A stretch of 64,000 nucleotides of DNA. Source: an uncultured Macellibacteroides sp. (lineage in GTDB: Bacteria; Bacteroidota; Bacteroidia; Bacteroidales; Tannerellaceae). A model generated the notes under the pieces. That model made no database searches, was not told the origin of the DNA, and saw only the letters and a program-made list of their open reading frames with translations. Positions 24,815 to 34,482 of the stretch are shown piece after piece (within the stretch, counting starts at the first letter, position 1; each line of letters starts with the position of its first letter). The position numbers were made by a program, and so were the translations under genes. The stretch spans positions 3,410,001 through 3,474,000 of the forward strand of contig NZ_OY762974.1 in assembly GCF_963667135.1 (NCBI RefSeq). Direction: 5' to 3'.

Positions 24815-25978
24815 ATGGCTAAAAGAGATTATTATGAAGTGCTGGGCCTCCAAAAGAATGCATCAGCCGACGAGATAAAAAAAGCTTACCGGAAGAAAGC
24901 AATCCAGTTTCATCCAGATAAGAATCCGGGAAATAAGGAAGCGGAAGAGAATTTTAAAGAAGCTGCAGAGGCTTACGATATTTTGAGTGATCCTCAGAAA
25001 CGTCAGCGCTATGATCAGTATGGTCATGCAGGCGTTGGTAGTTCTGCTGCTGGTGGTGGCTTTGGCGGAGCGGGAATGTCCATGGACGATATTTTCTCTC
25101 AGTTTGGCGACATCTTTGGTGGTCATTTTGGCGGATTTGGTGGTTTCGGAGGATTTAGTGGCGGAAGTTCACGTGGTGGACGCCGCGTGAATCGTGGCTC
25201 AGACCTTCGTGTGAAGGTTAAACTTAACCTGAAAGAGATAGCCAATGGTGTTGAAAAGAAGATTAAGGTTAAAAAATACGTTTCCTGTACGAAGTGTAAT
25301 GGAAGCGGAGCCGAGGATGAACATAGCAAATCTACTTGTACGACTTGTAACGGAAGTGGGGTGGTAACCCGTATTGCTAATACGATTTTGGGACAGATGC
25401 AAACTCAGTCTGCATGCCCTACATGTGGCGGTGAAGGTATGATTATTACTCATAAGTGTACTGCATGTAATGGTGAAGGAATTGTACGTGATGAAGAGGT
25501 AATCTCTATAAATATTCCGGCAGGAGTGGCAGAAGGTATGCAGTTATCAATGAGCGGCAAAGGGAATGCAGCCCGTCGCGGAGGCATAAACGGTGATTTG
25601 CTTATTCTGGTTGAAGAAGAACCTCATCCAGAATTAATTCGTGACGAAAACGATTTGATTTACAATTTGCTGCTTAGTTTTCCCCAGGCTGCTTTAGGAG
25701 GTACTGTTGAAGTACCCACAATTGAAGGAAAAGCAAAAGTGAAAATCGATCCGGGTACACAACCTGGCAAGGTTCTCAGACTACGGAACAAGGGACTTCC
25801 TTCTGTAAACAGTTATGGAACGGGCGATCTGCTGGTTAATGTAAGCATCTATATTCCGGAAACTCTCACCCCTTCCGAGAAGGAAATTCTTACAGGATTA
25901 GAAAATGCCCCTAATTTTCAGCCTAAAAAATCAGTAAAAGATAAGATATTCAGCAAATTTAGAAATATGTTTGATTGA
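24815..25978 (+). CDS. dnaJ: Chaperone DnaJ
   Basis: 387 residues in the full type-I order: J domain 1-70 with HPD at 33-35, a Gly/Phe-rich region about 75-130, four CxxCxGxG zinc repeats ([32 protein letters not shown], about 150-230), then the C-terminal substrate-binding domains. It delivers unfolded clients to DnaK and stimulates its ATPase. Second gene of the grpE-dnaJ operon. A hairpin terminator follows at about 25999-26036. Confidence 0.98.
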   Translation: MAKRDYYEVLGLQKNASADEIKKAYRKKAIQFHPDKNPGNKEAEENFKEAAEAYDILSDPQKRQRYDQYGHAGVGSSAAGGGFGGAGMSMDDIFSQFGDIFGGHFGGFGGFGGFSGGSSRGGRRVNRGSDLRVKVKLNLKEIANGVEKKIKVKKYVSCTKCNGSGAEDEHSKSTCTTCNGSGVVTRIANTILGQMQTQSACPTCGGEGMIITHKCTACNGEGIVRDEEVISINIPAGVAEGMQLSMSGKGNAARRGGINGDLLILVEEEPHPELIRDENDLIYNLLLSFPQAALGGTVEVPTIEGKAKVKIDPGTQPGKVLRLRNKGLPSVNSYGTGDLLVNVSIYIPETLTPSEKEILTGLENAPNFQPKKSVKDKIFSKFRNMFD

Positions 25979-25998
25979 TCTGTACATTTTTTTATTTG

Positions 25999-26036
25999 AT
26001 AACGCCCTGCATTCCATTTGGATTACAGGGCGTTAT
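25999..26036 (+). terminator. Intrinsic terminator after dnaJ
   Basis: ATAACGCCCTG (25999-26009) pairs perfectly with CAGGGCGTTAT (26026-26036), followed by TGTTTGTTTTG. Confidence 0.8.
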
Positions 26037-26125
26037 TGTTTGTTTTGCAGTTAAACGATGTTAAATATTGAAATATACAAGTAAAATGTTATGCTGGATA
26101 ACATATAATGCGTATATTTGCACTG

Positions 26126-26197
26126 TGTTTTTCATGGTATTAGATTTAAGGTTAACAATGAGGTTGGGGTTGTCGGGAGACAACCTTTTCTTTTTTT
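26126..26197 (+). ncRNA. Small RNA gene, copy 1 (promoter, conserved core, terminator)
   Basis: TATATTTG (26113-26120) is a good -7 box; the -33 element is weak. The predicted transcript starts near 26126, contains TTTTTCATGG and TATTAGATTTAAGGTTAACA, and ends in GGTTGTC-GGGA-GACAACC (26168-26185) plus TTTTCTTTTTTT, a clean intrinsic terminator. No open reading frame of note. The core is shared almost base for base with the minus-strand copy at 13861-13940, while the terminator stem differs at paired positions in a compensated way, which supports a real structured RNA. It might be a known Bacteroidales RNA family (for example Rfam Bacteroidales-1). The function is unknown. Confidence 0.78.
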
Positions 26198-26259
26198 ATA
26201 TATTGGCTTAAAATGACTACCTTTGCAGCAAATAATTTAAAATATTCCTAACATAATAT

Positions 26260-26808
26260 ATGAAAAAAGTATTCTGTCCAAAGTGCGATAATCTTACAAC
26301 TTTTGATGAAACAAAGTATCCTGCAGAAAAACCCATCGCCTTGGTGTGTTCTCAATGCGGTTCCCAATTTAATGTAAAACTAGGGAAGAAGAAGATTCAA
26401 ATGCCCTCCGGAAAAGAAAAGGAAGTAAGCGATCAGGACTTTTCGAATGGTTACATTAGTGTAATAGCAAACTTTTTTGGAGACAAACAAGAATTTGCCT
26501 TGCAATTGGGAGATAATGTGATTGGAAGAAGAAACAGAGATACAGATGGTGTAGACATTGCCATTATAAATACCGATCCGAGTATGGGTAGAAAGCATTG
26601 TGTTATTAATGTAAAAAAGAACGCCAGCGGTAAATTCGTCTACACATTGAGAGATTTTCCCAGCCTTACCGGCACTTTTTTAAATAATGAATGTCTGGGA
26701 AAGAAAGAACAAGTTGTAGTTGGTCACGGTGCCGTGATTTCAATAGGAGCAACCACTTTTATTTTGCACTATCCGGAAGGTCAGGAAGAAGAAGAGATGA
26801 TGTATTAA
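26260..26808 (+). CDS. Zinc-ribbon and FHA domain protein
   Basis: 182 residues. The N-terminus has two CxxC knuckles (FCPKCDNL and VCSQCGSQF), a zinc ribbon. From about residue 80 an FHA domain follows: NVIGRRNRDT (Gly-Arg phosphopeptide-binding loop), DPSMGRKHCVI (Ser/His motif) and SLTGTFLNNECLG (Asn motif). FHA domains bind phosphothreonine, so it probably reads Ser/Thr phosphorylation or assembles a secretion or signalling complex. No partner kinase is in the window. Cytoplasmic. It begins 62 bp after the small RNA terminator. Confidence 0.9.
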   Translation: MKKVFCPKCDNLTTFDETKYPAEKPIALVCSQCGSQFNVKLGKKKIQMPSGKEKEVSDQDFSNGYISVIANFFGDKQEFALQLGDNVIGRRNRDTDGVDIAIINTDPSMGRKHCVINVKKNASGKFVYTLRDFPSLTGTFLNNECLGKKEQVVVGHGAVISIGATTFILHYPEGQEEEEMMY

Positions 26809-26850
26809 AATACACCATCTCTCTAAATTACTTATCGAATTAAATTTTTG

Positions 26851-27579
26851 TTACATGGCTGCCTTTACCTGATCAAGCATCTTTTTAGCTGCTTCTCTTT
26901 CAGGAGAAATAGCCAATGCTTGTTCAAGATAATCACTTGCTTTCTTAAAATCTTCGCTTGCCACAGCCTTTTGCTTGTCATACTGTCCTTTGTCTGTTGT
27001 AGCAAGCGGAGCAGCTTTCTGCAAAACAACGGCTCCGTTGTTAAACATCATAACGCCTAGGCTGTAAAGAGCATCTGTTTTTAATTTCTTGTCAGAAATG
27101 GTAAGAATGTTTTTGTAGCTTTCTTCTGCTTTGTCTAGATTGTTGGCTTTTTGGAATTTTTGCCCTTCCTTAAGATAATAGACAGCATAAAGTTTTTCGA
27201 GATTATTGTCGCCTGGTACTGCTTTCAAACCTTCCTGAATTGTTGCGAGCATTTCAGCATTTTTTCCAAGGTTCTTTAATGATTGAGCTTTACCTGCGTA
27301 AGACATGGGAAGCTGATAGTTGTTTTTTATGGAAACATCAAAGTACTTTGCTGCGCTGGCATAATTCTTTATATTTAATGCGCAAAGGCCGCAATTGTAA
27401 ACTGTAACCGAATCCTGATTGTTAGTAGCTGTTAGAAACTGGTCGTATTTAGCAAAAGCAACCGTGTAATTTTTAGCTTTTAAAGCATCGTCTCCTTCTT
27501 TTTTTGCGTTAGTTGCATCTTGAGCAAAAATAGTACCCACACATAGGCTGAAAGCCAAAAATAGAATCTGTTTTTTCAT
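26851..27579 (-). CDS. Periplasmic tetratricopeptide repeat protein
   Basis: 242 residues with Sec signal (MKKQILFLAFSLCVGTIFAQ). The mature part is built of TPR helices: GDDALKAKNYTVAFAKYDQFL, CALNIKNYASAAKYFDVSI, AGKAQSLKNLGKNAEMLATIQ, and a last pair DFKKASDYLEQALAISPEREAAKKML. TPR arrays mediate protein contacts; the partner is unknown. Monocistronic and convergent with the FHA gene. Confidence 0.9.
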   Translation of the reverse strand: MKKQILFLAFSLCVGTIFAQDATNAKKEGDDALKAKNYTVAFAKYDQFLTATNNQDSVTVYNCGLCALNIKNYASAAKYFDVSIKNNYQLPMSYAGKAQSLKNLGKNAEMLATIQEGLKAVPGDNNLEKLYAVYYLKEGQKFQKANNLDKAEESYKNILTISDKKLKTDALYSLGVMMFNNGAVVLQKAAPLATTDKGQYDKQKAVASEDFKKASDYLEQALAISPEREAAKKMLDQVKAAM

Positions 27580-27892
27580 GTCGATTTAAATGTTTATTTA
27601 GTAATTATAGGTGCAAATTACGCAAGCTATTGTATAAACAAAAATAATTTCAACAATATTAACAAATATATATTTATATTTGCGTTTGCGTATATTCGTT
27701 CTTAATTAAGCAAAAAATATAAATATTTAACAAAATTCACAGAATTTAGATATTTTAACATACGGATATGATTTATTGTAAAAAAAACACTTAATATTGC
27801 AAAGTCAAAACGAATCATTCATAGAGATGATATTGATTACTATAAAAGACTTTGTTCTCTTTATACTTTGTTTACCTATAATACTATAAGAC
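27580..27892. other. 313-bp AT-rich divergent intergenic region
   Basis: The gap separates the divergent TPR and nucleoside-permease genes and must hold both promoters. It is strongly AT-rich with runs of A and T. Near-matches to the -7 box (for example GTAATTTG on the minus strand near 27617, and TATACTTTG near 27864) differ from consensus by one position. No repeat array, RNA or small gene was recognised. Confidence 0.5.
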
Positions 27893-29137
27893 ATGATGGA
27901 TTTTTCTAAAGTAAAGTGCAAACTATCTTTTATGATGTTTGTTCAATTTTTTATCTGGGGGAGCTGGTATGTTACCATGGGTACGTACCTGGGACAAACA
28001 TTAAATTTTAGTGGTGTACAAATTGGTTTGGCTTACGGAACCGTTGCCATAGCATCTATGATTTCTCCTTTTATTGTTGGAATGATTGCCGACCGTTTTT
28101 TTTCAGCTAATCATGTAATGGCTTTTTTGAATATCATTGGTGCCGGATTACTTGTATGGCTTTCCACAATCGATAATTTTTCGCTTTTCTTTCCTGTGTT
28201 GATTATATATTCTATTTGTTATATGCCTACTACGGCTTTATGTAATTCGATTTCGTTTTCGAATTTAAAAGATCCCGGAAAAGAATTTTCCCGAATTCGA
28301 CTGTTAGGCTCATTGGGATGGATAGGTGCTTGTGTGATGGTAAGTGCCCTGAACATAGAACACCTATCATCTCCATTTCTAATCGCTGCATTTTCGTCAG
28401 TTGTAGGAGCAGGTATTGCTTTGTGGCTACCTCGCAATACGCCTGTAAAGAATGCAGAAAAGAAAACCATTTTGCAAACGCTGGGATTCGATGCTTTTAA
28501 ATTAACTAAGCAACGTTCGTTTACTATCTTGCTTATATTTTCGGCCTTAACCTGTATGCCTTTGGCTTTTTACGATTCATTTACCAATCTGTTTATGAAT
28601 AGTACCAATATAGACAATGCAGCGGCTGCAATGAGTTTAGGACAGGTTGCCGAAATTTGTTTTCTCTTTACTTTTCCCTTTTTCTTTAAAAAATTAAAAT
28701 ACAAAGGATGTATTGGCACAGCCATCTTCATTTGGATAATACTATACGGGCTTTTAGCTCTTTCTGCAGCAACTGGAATCAAAGCACTTGTCTATATTGC
28801 ATTGCCTTTGCATGGATTCTGTTTTACTTTCTTTTTTGTTGCGGGCCAGCTGTATGTAGACGAAAAGTCTCCGGAATATCTGCGCAACTCAGCCCAGGGA
28901 CTTATAACTTTTGCTACTTACGGTGCAGGTAAGTATTTTGGAACCTTGATAGCCGGAAGTGTTGTAGATCGTTATACAGTTGACGGAACCTATTCCTGGG
29001 ATATGATCTGGAGTTTTCCATGTATTTTCGCATGCCTGATTTTTGTGGGATTTATGCTGCTGTTTAAAGAACAGAATGCGAAAGTGGCTAATAATGTTGA
29101 AGAGAGTGAGTTAATTTTGAATTTACGAAGAGAGTGA
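27893..29137 (+). CDS. Nucleoside:H+ symporter (MFS, NupG/XapB type)
   Basis: 414 residues with 12 predicted membrane segments. The N-terminal LSFMMFVQFFIWGSWYVTMGTYL and the loop DPGKEFSRIRLLGSLGWI are characteristic of the nucleoside permease branch of the major facilitator superfamily. It imports nucleosides across the inner membrane using the proton gradient. Consistent with salvage functions such as upp, though not co-transcribed. The start may be either of two adjacent ATGs (27893 or 27896). Confidence 0.93.
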   Translation: MMDFSKVKCKLSFMMFVQFFIWGSWYVTMGTYLGQTLNFSGVQIGLAYGTVAIASMISPFIVGMIADRFFSANHVMAFLNIIGAGLLVWLSTIDNFSLFFPVLIIYSICYMPTTALCNSISFSNLKDPGKEFSRIRLLGSLGWIGACVMVSALNIEHLSSPFLIAAFSSVVGAGIALWLPRNTPVKNAEKKTILQTLGFDAFKLTKQRSFTILLIFSALTCMPLAFYDSFTNLFMNSTNIDNAAAAMSLGQVAEICFLFTFPFFFKKLKYKGCIGTAIFIWIILYGLLALSAATGIKALVYIALPLHGFCFTFFFVAGQLYVDEKSPEYLRNSAQGLITFATYGAGKYFGTLIAGSVVDRYTVDGTYSWDMIWSFPCIFACLIFVGFMLLFKEQNAKVANNVEESELILNLRRE

Positions 29138-29278
29138 CTTATATAGTATGTTAACCAATAAATTTTTTCGAGCCTATGGACTAGTATTTTAAATGAATAA
29201 AAAATGTACAGCTGATAGTCAGCAAAATGAATTACAAATTTTTTTAACCTTATTTTTTAATAAAGCAGAACGAAGAAT

Positions 29279-32200
29279 ATGAAACATCTTCTATTCCAGA
29301 AAAAAAGACATGGCTTGCCAGGGTGCATCCTATGTATGTTGTTTATGTTTCTGATAAGTACAGCCACTGCCTTTGCACAGAATATTACTGTGAAAGGTAA
29401 GGTTGTAGATACCAATGGCGAGGCTTTGATCGGTGTAAACGTTTCGGTTAAAGGAACCACAATCGGAACAATATCAGATCTTGATGGTAACTACACGTTA
29501 CAGGTGCCAAATACTAAATCTGTTATCGCGTTTTCATTTATTGGTTTTCAATCGGCAGAAGTTCCGGTTAATAACCAGACAACAATCAATCAAACGTTAA
29601 AAGAAGATACTCAAAATCTTGATGAAGTTGTGGTTGTAGGTTATGGTGTACAGAAAAAAGTAACTGTAACCGGTTCGGTAGCCAGCGTAAGTGGAGAAAT
29701 GCTTAAAGCCTCTCCAACTACAAACCTTACAAACGGTATGATCGGACGTATGCCTGGTGTTATCGGATTTAGCCGTGCTGACGAACCCGGTGGTGGTGGT
29801 ACTACTATTCGTATTCGCGGTACAAACACTCTTGGAAGCAAGGATCCACTTATCGTAATCGATGGAGTGCCAAGCCGTACAGGTGGATTAAACCGTTTGA
29901 ATCCTAACGAAATTGAAAGTATGTCTGTTCTTAAGGATGCCGCAGCAGCTATTTACGGATCTCGTGCTGCCAATGGTGTAATCCTTATTACCACAAAACG
30001 TGGTAAAGAAGGCAAGCCTACTGTATCATTCTCTGGAAACTATGGTTTCTCTAATCCTATTCGTCTGCCGGAAATGGCCGATGCGTTCGAATATGCAACC
30101 ATGATGAATGAAATCAGCCCGAATGCTAAACCATATTCAGATGAAGATTTGCAATTGTTTAAGGATGGAACTGATCCTTGGGGTCACCCAAATACCGATT
30201 GGTATGATGCAGCCATCAAGTCTTCTTCTCCTATGTACAGATCGGATGTTGGTGTAAACGGAGGATCAGACAAATTTAAATATTATCTTAACCTGGCAGC
30301 TAATGGTGAAGATGGTATTTATAAAAACAGTGCTAACCGTTACGACCAATACAGTATGCGTGCTAACCTGGATGCTAAAGTAAGCAACTATGTGGATATC
30401 AGCTTTGGAACATTAGCTCGTATGGAATACCGTCAGTATCCTACTAAGAGTGCTGGTTCTATTTTCTCTGCATTACGCAGAAGTAAACCAACCTTGCCGG
30501 CTTTCTGGCCATCGGGTGAAGCTGGTCCGGATATCGAGTATGGTGATAACCCCGTTGTAACAGGAACTGATGCCACTGGTTACGACCGTCAGAAAGACTA
30601 TTATATTCAGAACACACTTAAAGTTAACGTTGATATTCCTTGGGTACAAGGTTTACGTTTAACAGGTAGCGCTTCATACGACAAGTATTTCAAGATGGGT
30701 AAGAAATTTGATAAACCTTACTATTTGTATTCTTGGGACGGAGGAGACGATCATGTGGTAGTTCCGGGTAAACGTGGTTATGCAACACCTCAGTTAACAC
30801 AAGAACATACAGATCAGACTGCTTGGTTATTAAGTGCATTGGCAGATTATAACCGTACATTCGGAGATCATACTGTAGGTGTAACTGTAGGTATGGAAGC
30901 CGAAGAAAAACAACAGGATTTCCTGCGTGCTTTCCGTAAATACTTCCTTTCAGACAAGATTGATGAAATGAATGCCGGTGGTATGACTGACTTGACAAAT
31001 AACGGTAGCTCATGGAAAGAACGTCGTAAGAATTACTTTGGACGTGTTTCGTACAACTATTTGGAAAGATATCTTCTTGAGTTCGTTTGGCGTGTGGATG
31101 GATCTTACAGATTCCCGAAAGATAAACGTTACGGTTTCTTCCCTGGAGTATCTGCTGCATGGCGTGTTTCTGAAGAAGAATTCTGGAAAGAAAACATGAA
31201 CTTTGTTGAATATTTCAAATTACGTGGTTCTGTATCTCAGACCGGTAACGACGCATTGCTGGATGCAGACGGAAACTACGATCAGAGTGTTCAATACTTG
31301 AATACCTTTGGATTCACAGATAGCTATATCTTTGGAACCACAGAAAATACAAGACTTTACCCAACACGTACTCCTAACCCCAACATTACGTGGGAAAGAG
31401 GTACAACTTACAACTTAGGTTTCGACTTTAAGTTCCTGAATAGTAAATTAACATGGGAATCAGACTTGTTCTATCACAAACGTACCCACATGTTGATCAG
31501 CCGTAATGCATCTCTTCCAGAAATTTCAGGTATCACATTACCTCGTGAAAACCTGGGTGAAATGGAAAACAAAGGTTTCGAAACAATGATAGGCTATAGC
31601 GACAAAGTAGGCGATTTTGAATACGACCTTTCTGTTAATGGAACTTATGCTATCAACAAAATTTTATTCTGGGACGAAACTCCGGGTATTCCCGAATATA
31701 AGAAGTCTACAGATCGTCCGGTAGGATCAGCTCTTTATTATGTTGCCGACGGTGTATTTAATGATCAGGCAGAAATAGACGGTTACCCACATTGGTCGGG
31801 TGCTGTTCCTGGTGATATTAAATTCAAGGATATCAACAACGATGGTAAGATCAATGCAGACGACCAGATGAGACGCGATAAAAACGCTGAACCACGCTTT
31901 GTAGGTGGTTTCAATGTAAATCTACGTTACAAAAACTGGGATATGATGGCCCTTTTCCAGGGAGCTCTTGGTGCTGAAACCTATATCCAGACATGGTCTG
32001 GTACAGTAGGTAACTACCTGAAAGACTTCTACGACAAACGTTGGACAGCAGAAAATCCTACTGTAGAACATCCACGTGCTTACGAACGTGAAAACCAATA
32101 TTGGATTTCAAACCGCAGCACTTATTTCATCCGTTCTTGCGACTATGTTCGTTTGAAGAACCTTGAAGTTGGATATAATTTCACAGTTCCTGCTTTGAAA

Positions 32201-32356
32201 ACTGCCGGTATCTCAGCGCTTCGTATGTATGTAAACGCTAGCAATATCTTTACAATTGACAAGCTGAAAGTGGCAGATCCTGAAGCAGACAGCAAGGATA
32301 TTACTTCTTATCCGCAAAGACGCGTTGTGAACTTTGGAGTTTCATTAACATTCTAA
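29279..32356 (+). CDS. SusC-family TonB-dependent outer-membrane transporter
   Basis: 1025 residues. Signal peptide to about residue 34, then a carboxypeptidase-regulatory-like domain (KGKVVDTNGEALIGVNVSVKGT), the TonB-box-like DEVVVVGYG near 117, a plug domain with the SusC signature (LIVIDGVPSR, ESMSVLKDAAAAIYGSRAANGVILITTKRG), and a 22-strand barrel ending VVNFGVSLTF. It imports oligosaccharides bound by the partner SusD lipoprotein, energised by TonB. No FecR/sigma pair or hybrid two-component regulator is adjacent, so its regulator is elsewhere. The nearest glycosidase operon (GH20-GH92) begins 2.7 kb downstream. Confidence 0.97.
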   Translation: MKHLLFQKKRHGLPGCILCMLFMFLISTATAFAQNITVKGKVVDTNGEALIGVNVSVKGTTIGTISDLDGNYTLQVPNTKSVIAFSFIGFQSAEVPVNNQTTINQTLKEDTQNLDEVVVVGYGVQKKVTVTGSVASVSGEMLKASPTTNLTNGMIGRMPGVIGFSRADEPGGGGTTIRIRGTNTLGSKDPLIVIDGVPSRTGGLNRLNPNEIESMSVLKDAAAAIYGSRAANGVILITTKRGKEGKPTVSFSGNYGFSNPIRLPEMADAFEYATMMNEISPNAKPYSDEDLQLFKDGTDPWGHPNTDWYDAAIKSSSPMYRSDVGVNGGSDKFKYYLNLAANGEDGIYKNSANRYDQYSMRANLDAKVSNYVDISFGTLARMEYRQYPTKSAGSIFSALRRSKPTLPAFWPSGEAGPDIEYGDNPVVTGTDATGYDRQKDYYIQNTLKVNVDIPWVQGLRLTGSASYDKYFKMGKKFDKPYYLYSWDGGDDHVVVPGKRGYATPQLTQEHTDQTAWLLSALADYNRTFGDHTVGVTVGMEAEEKQQDFLRAFRKYFLSDKIDEMNAGGMTDLTNNGSSWKERRKNYFGRVSYNYLERYLLEFVWRVDGSYRFPKDKRYGFFPGVSAAWRVSEEEFWKENMNFVEYFKLRGSVSQTGNDALLDADGNYDQSVQYLNTFGFTDSYIFGTTENTRLYPTRTPNPNITWERGTTYNLGFDFKFLNSKLTWESDLFYHKRTHMLISRNASLPEISGITLPRENLGEMENKGFETMIGYSDKVGDFEYDLSVNGTYAINKILFWDETPGIPEYKKSTDRPVGSALYYVADGVFNDQAEIDGYPHWSGAVPGDIKFKDINNDGKINADDQMRRDKNAEPRFVGGFNVNLRYKNWDMMALFQGALGAETYIQTWSGTVGNYLKDFYDKRWTAENPTVEHPRAYERENQYWISNRSTYFIRSCDYVRLKNLEVGYNFTVPALKTAGISALRMYVNASNIFTIDKLKVADPEADSKDITSYPQRRVVNFGVSLTF

Positions 32357-32368
32357 TCGTATAACTGT

Positions 32369-34273
32369 ATGAAAACTATTTTAAAAAATATATTACTTGC
32401 GATGACTTTAGGTACGACTGTGTCGTTATCTTCATGTTCTTCGGATTTTATGGATGTTACACCTACCGATCAGTATTCTGAAGATGTGGTGTTTTCTGAT
32501 GCTGCATTAACGCAGTCTTTCATAAATACGATTTATGGTTATGTACGTCACGGAGCCGGCGAACATGCGATTTCCGCAGCTTCGGATGAGGCCTATTTTA
32601 CACATAACTACGGTATGAAAGCTGTAAACGAAACAGCAGTTTCCGAAAGTGACCTTCAGTGGTTTGATGATGGAAACTGTCCGTTCCGTTGGTATGATGC
32701 TTACAAAGGTATTCGTTATGCCAATCTTGCTCTTTCAAAAATCGACCAGGTTCCTGTAACATCGGGATACGACAATGGTCAGATGAAAGGTGAAGCTTAT
32801 TTTCTTCGTGCTTATATCTATACACAGCTTGTACGCGGATTTGGTGGTGTGCCAATCGTAACCAAAGTGTACGGATTGAACGATGTGGAAGAAATGAAGC
32901 AACCACGTAACAATGTTAAAGAGTGTGTCGATTTTATTCTTGCTGATTGCGAAGAAGCTATCAAATTACTTCCGGTAACAGTTAGCGATGCCAACCTTGG
33001 ACGCGCTACAAAAGGAGCTGCCATGGCTTTGAAGGCCAGAGTATTGTTGCAGATTGCCAGTCCGTTGTATTTCGACAGAACTGTAAATACCCTGGATGTA
33101 AACCAATATAATGGTGATCAGAAAGCACTTTACACATCTGCCCGCAAAGCTGCTTTGGATGTAATCAACAGCGGTACATATAAGCTTATAGATTGTAATG
33201 CTGGTACAGTAGAAGCAACAGCCGAGAAATTCCATAAGATTATTCTTGATGCGAATAATGAAGAGAAAATCTTTACCCGTCAGTTTGCACAAAAGGGATC
33301 AACCAACTGGTTGGTACTTCAACATGGTCCGAACGGTTACCACAACTGGTCTGGAGTAACACCAACTCAGGATTTGGTTCAGAACTTCGAAATGGCAGAT
33401 GGAACATTATTGTCTGGCTTTGATAAAGTAGGTGATACAAAAACAGTAAATCCTTATTTGAACAGAGAACCACGTTTCTATGCAACAATCGGTTTCGATG
33501 GTTGTGTATGGGGTCGTATACGTCCTGCAGATGCTTATCCTTTGGACCCAACTCCACTAGGTCAGTTGCAGACAGGTTATTACGAAGTAACTGGTGTTGA
33601 AAGTGAAGTGTCAATCAAATTGCCTCCATCCGATACAGAATTGAAATTTAAAGGATTGAACGGTATCGATACCCGTCAGGGACCAATCGAAGACTGGAAC
33701 GGATCATGGACAGGTTACTACGAACGTAAGTTGGTTGACACCTCTGTTGATGGCCAGAACTATTCTCAGAATGTACCTTGGACCTATTTCCGTCTTGCCG
33801 AGATGTATTTGATTGCCGCAGAAGCAAGCGTTGAATTGGATGAACTTGAAGATGCAGTCGATTATCTTGACGCATTACGTGCCCGTATCGGTATGCCGGA
33901 TACTAAAACAACACTTACACGTCGTGGTAAGGCATTCAATAAGGCAGAAATGCGTGAGTTTGTACGTCACGAACGTTTGGTTGAATTAGCTTTCGAAGAT
34001 CACCGTTACTTCGACGTACGTCGTTGGATGATTGCACCCGAAATCAATAAACGTCCGCTTACTGGTGTATTGGTATTTGGTCGTCTGAAACCAGGTATGA
34101 CTCAAGCTAAGCCATACATTCACAATGAAGAAAAGTACAACTACACTTACATTGTAAAGAGTCTTTCTTTCCGCGAAAACCGCGCATGGGACAACAAGAT
34201 GTATTTCGCTCCTATCAAACAGGCAGAAATCAGACGTAATCCTAGCTTGGTACAAAATCCGGGAATGGAATAA
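32369..34273 (+). CDS. SusD-family glycan-binding lipoprotein
   Basis: 634 residues with lipoprotein signal (SLSSCSSDFMDVTP). The RagB/SusD fold is shown by the helical N-terminal part (KGIRYANLALSKIDQVP, KGEAYFLRAYIYTQLVRGFGGVPIVTK) and the C-terminal FRLAEMYLIAAEASVELDELEDAVDYLDALRARIGMP and LVELAFEDHRYFDVRRWM. It is surface-exposed and captures glycans for the SusC barrel. The 12-bp gap after SusC indicates one operon; a strong hairpin terminator follows. Confidence 0.97.
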   Translation: MKTILKNILLAMTLGTTVSLSSCSSDFMDVTPTDQYSEDVVFSDAALTQSFINTIYGYVRHGAGEHAISAASDEAYFTHNYGMKAVNETAVSESDLQWFDDGNCPFRWYDAYKGIRYANLALSKIDQVPVTSGYDNGQMKGEAYFLRAYIYTQLVRGFGGVPIVTKVYGLNDVEEMKQPRNNVKECVDFILADCEEAIKLLPVTVSDANLGRATKGAAMALKARVLLQIASPLYFDRTVNTLDVNQYNGDQKALYTSARKAALDVINSGTYKLIDCNAGTVEATAEKFHKIILDANNEEKIFTRQFAQKGSTNWLVLQHGPNGYHNWSGVTPTQDLVQNFEMADGTLLSGFDKVGDTKTVNPYLNREPRFYATIGFDGCVWGRIRPADAYPLDPTPLGQLQTGYYEVTGVESEVSIKLPPSDTELKFKGLNGIDTRQGPIEDWNGSWTGYYERKLVDTSVDGQNYSQNVPWTYFRLAEMYLIAAEASVELDELEDAVDYLDALRARIGMPDTKTTLTRRGKAFNKAEMREFVRHERLVELAFEDHRYFDVRRWMIAPEINKRPLTGVLVFGRLKPGMTQAKPYIHNEEKYNYTYIVKSLSFRENRAWDNKMYFAPIKQAEIRRNPSLVQNPGME

Positions 34274-34296
34274 ATTCAGTATTCTGAAATAATTTT

Positions 34297-34345
34297 GGCG
34301 GTGCAGGAACTATCGTATAACGTAGTTTTTGCACCGCCTCTTTTA
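34297..34345 (+). terminator. Intrinsic terminator after susD
   Basis: A 16-bp stem (34297-34312 with 34323-34338; GGCGGTGCA pairs with TGCACCGCC, two G-U pairs inside) is followed by TCTTTTATATTT. Confidence 0.9.
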
Positions 34346-34373
34346 TATTTAAAACTAAGGACATTTGATTAAA

Positions 34374-34462
34374 AAAAGATATAACTTTGCGTCTTTAAAG
34401 ATATATTTTTAAAGACGCAAAGTTATATCTTTTGAAGACGAAAGATATATTAAATTTCTGAG
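34374..34462. repeat. Four phased 22-bp AAAG units with a 24-bp inverted repeat
   Basis: Consecutive 22-bp slots begin at 34375, 34397, 34419 and 34441, and every slot starts with AAAG. AAAGATATA is at slots 1, 2 and 4; slot 3 begins AAAGTTATATCTTTT and so carries the word inverted. In addition 34374-34397 is a perfect 24-bp inverted copy of 34410-34433, forming a long hairpin across slots 1-3. The stretch lies between the susD terminator and the convergent flavin oxidoreductase end and is not coding. Confidence 0.85.
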
Positions 34463-34482
34463 CCTTCAATGTTCGACGTTGG

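Noticed and set aside
32598-33614. Minus-strand frames inside the SusD gene
   Set aside because: Shadows of the SusD coding frame; rich in His/Leu/Ser runs typical of antisense translation.
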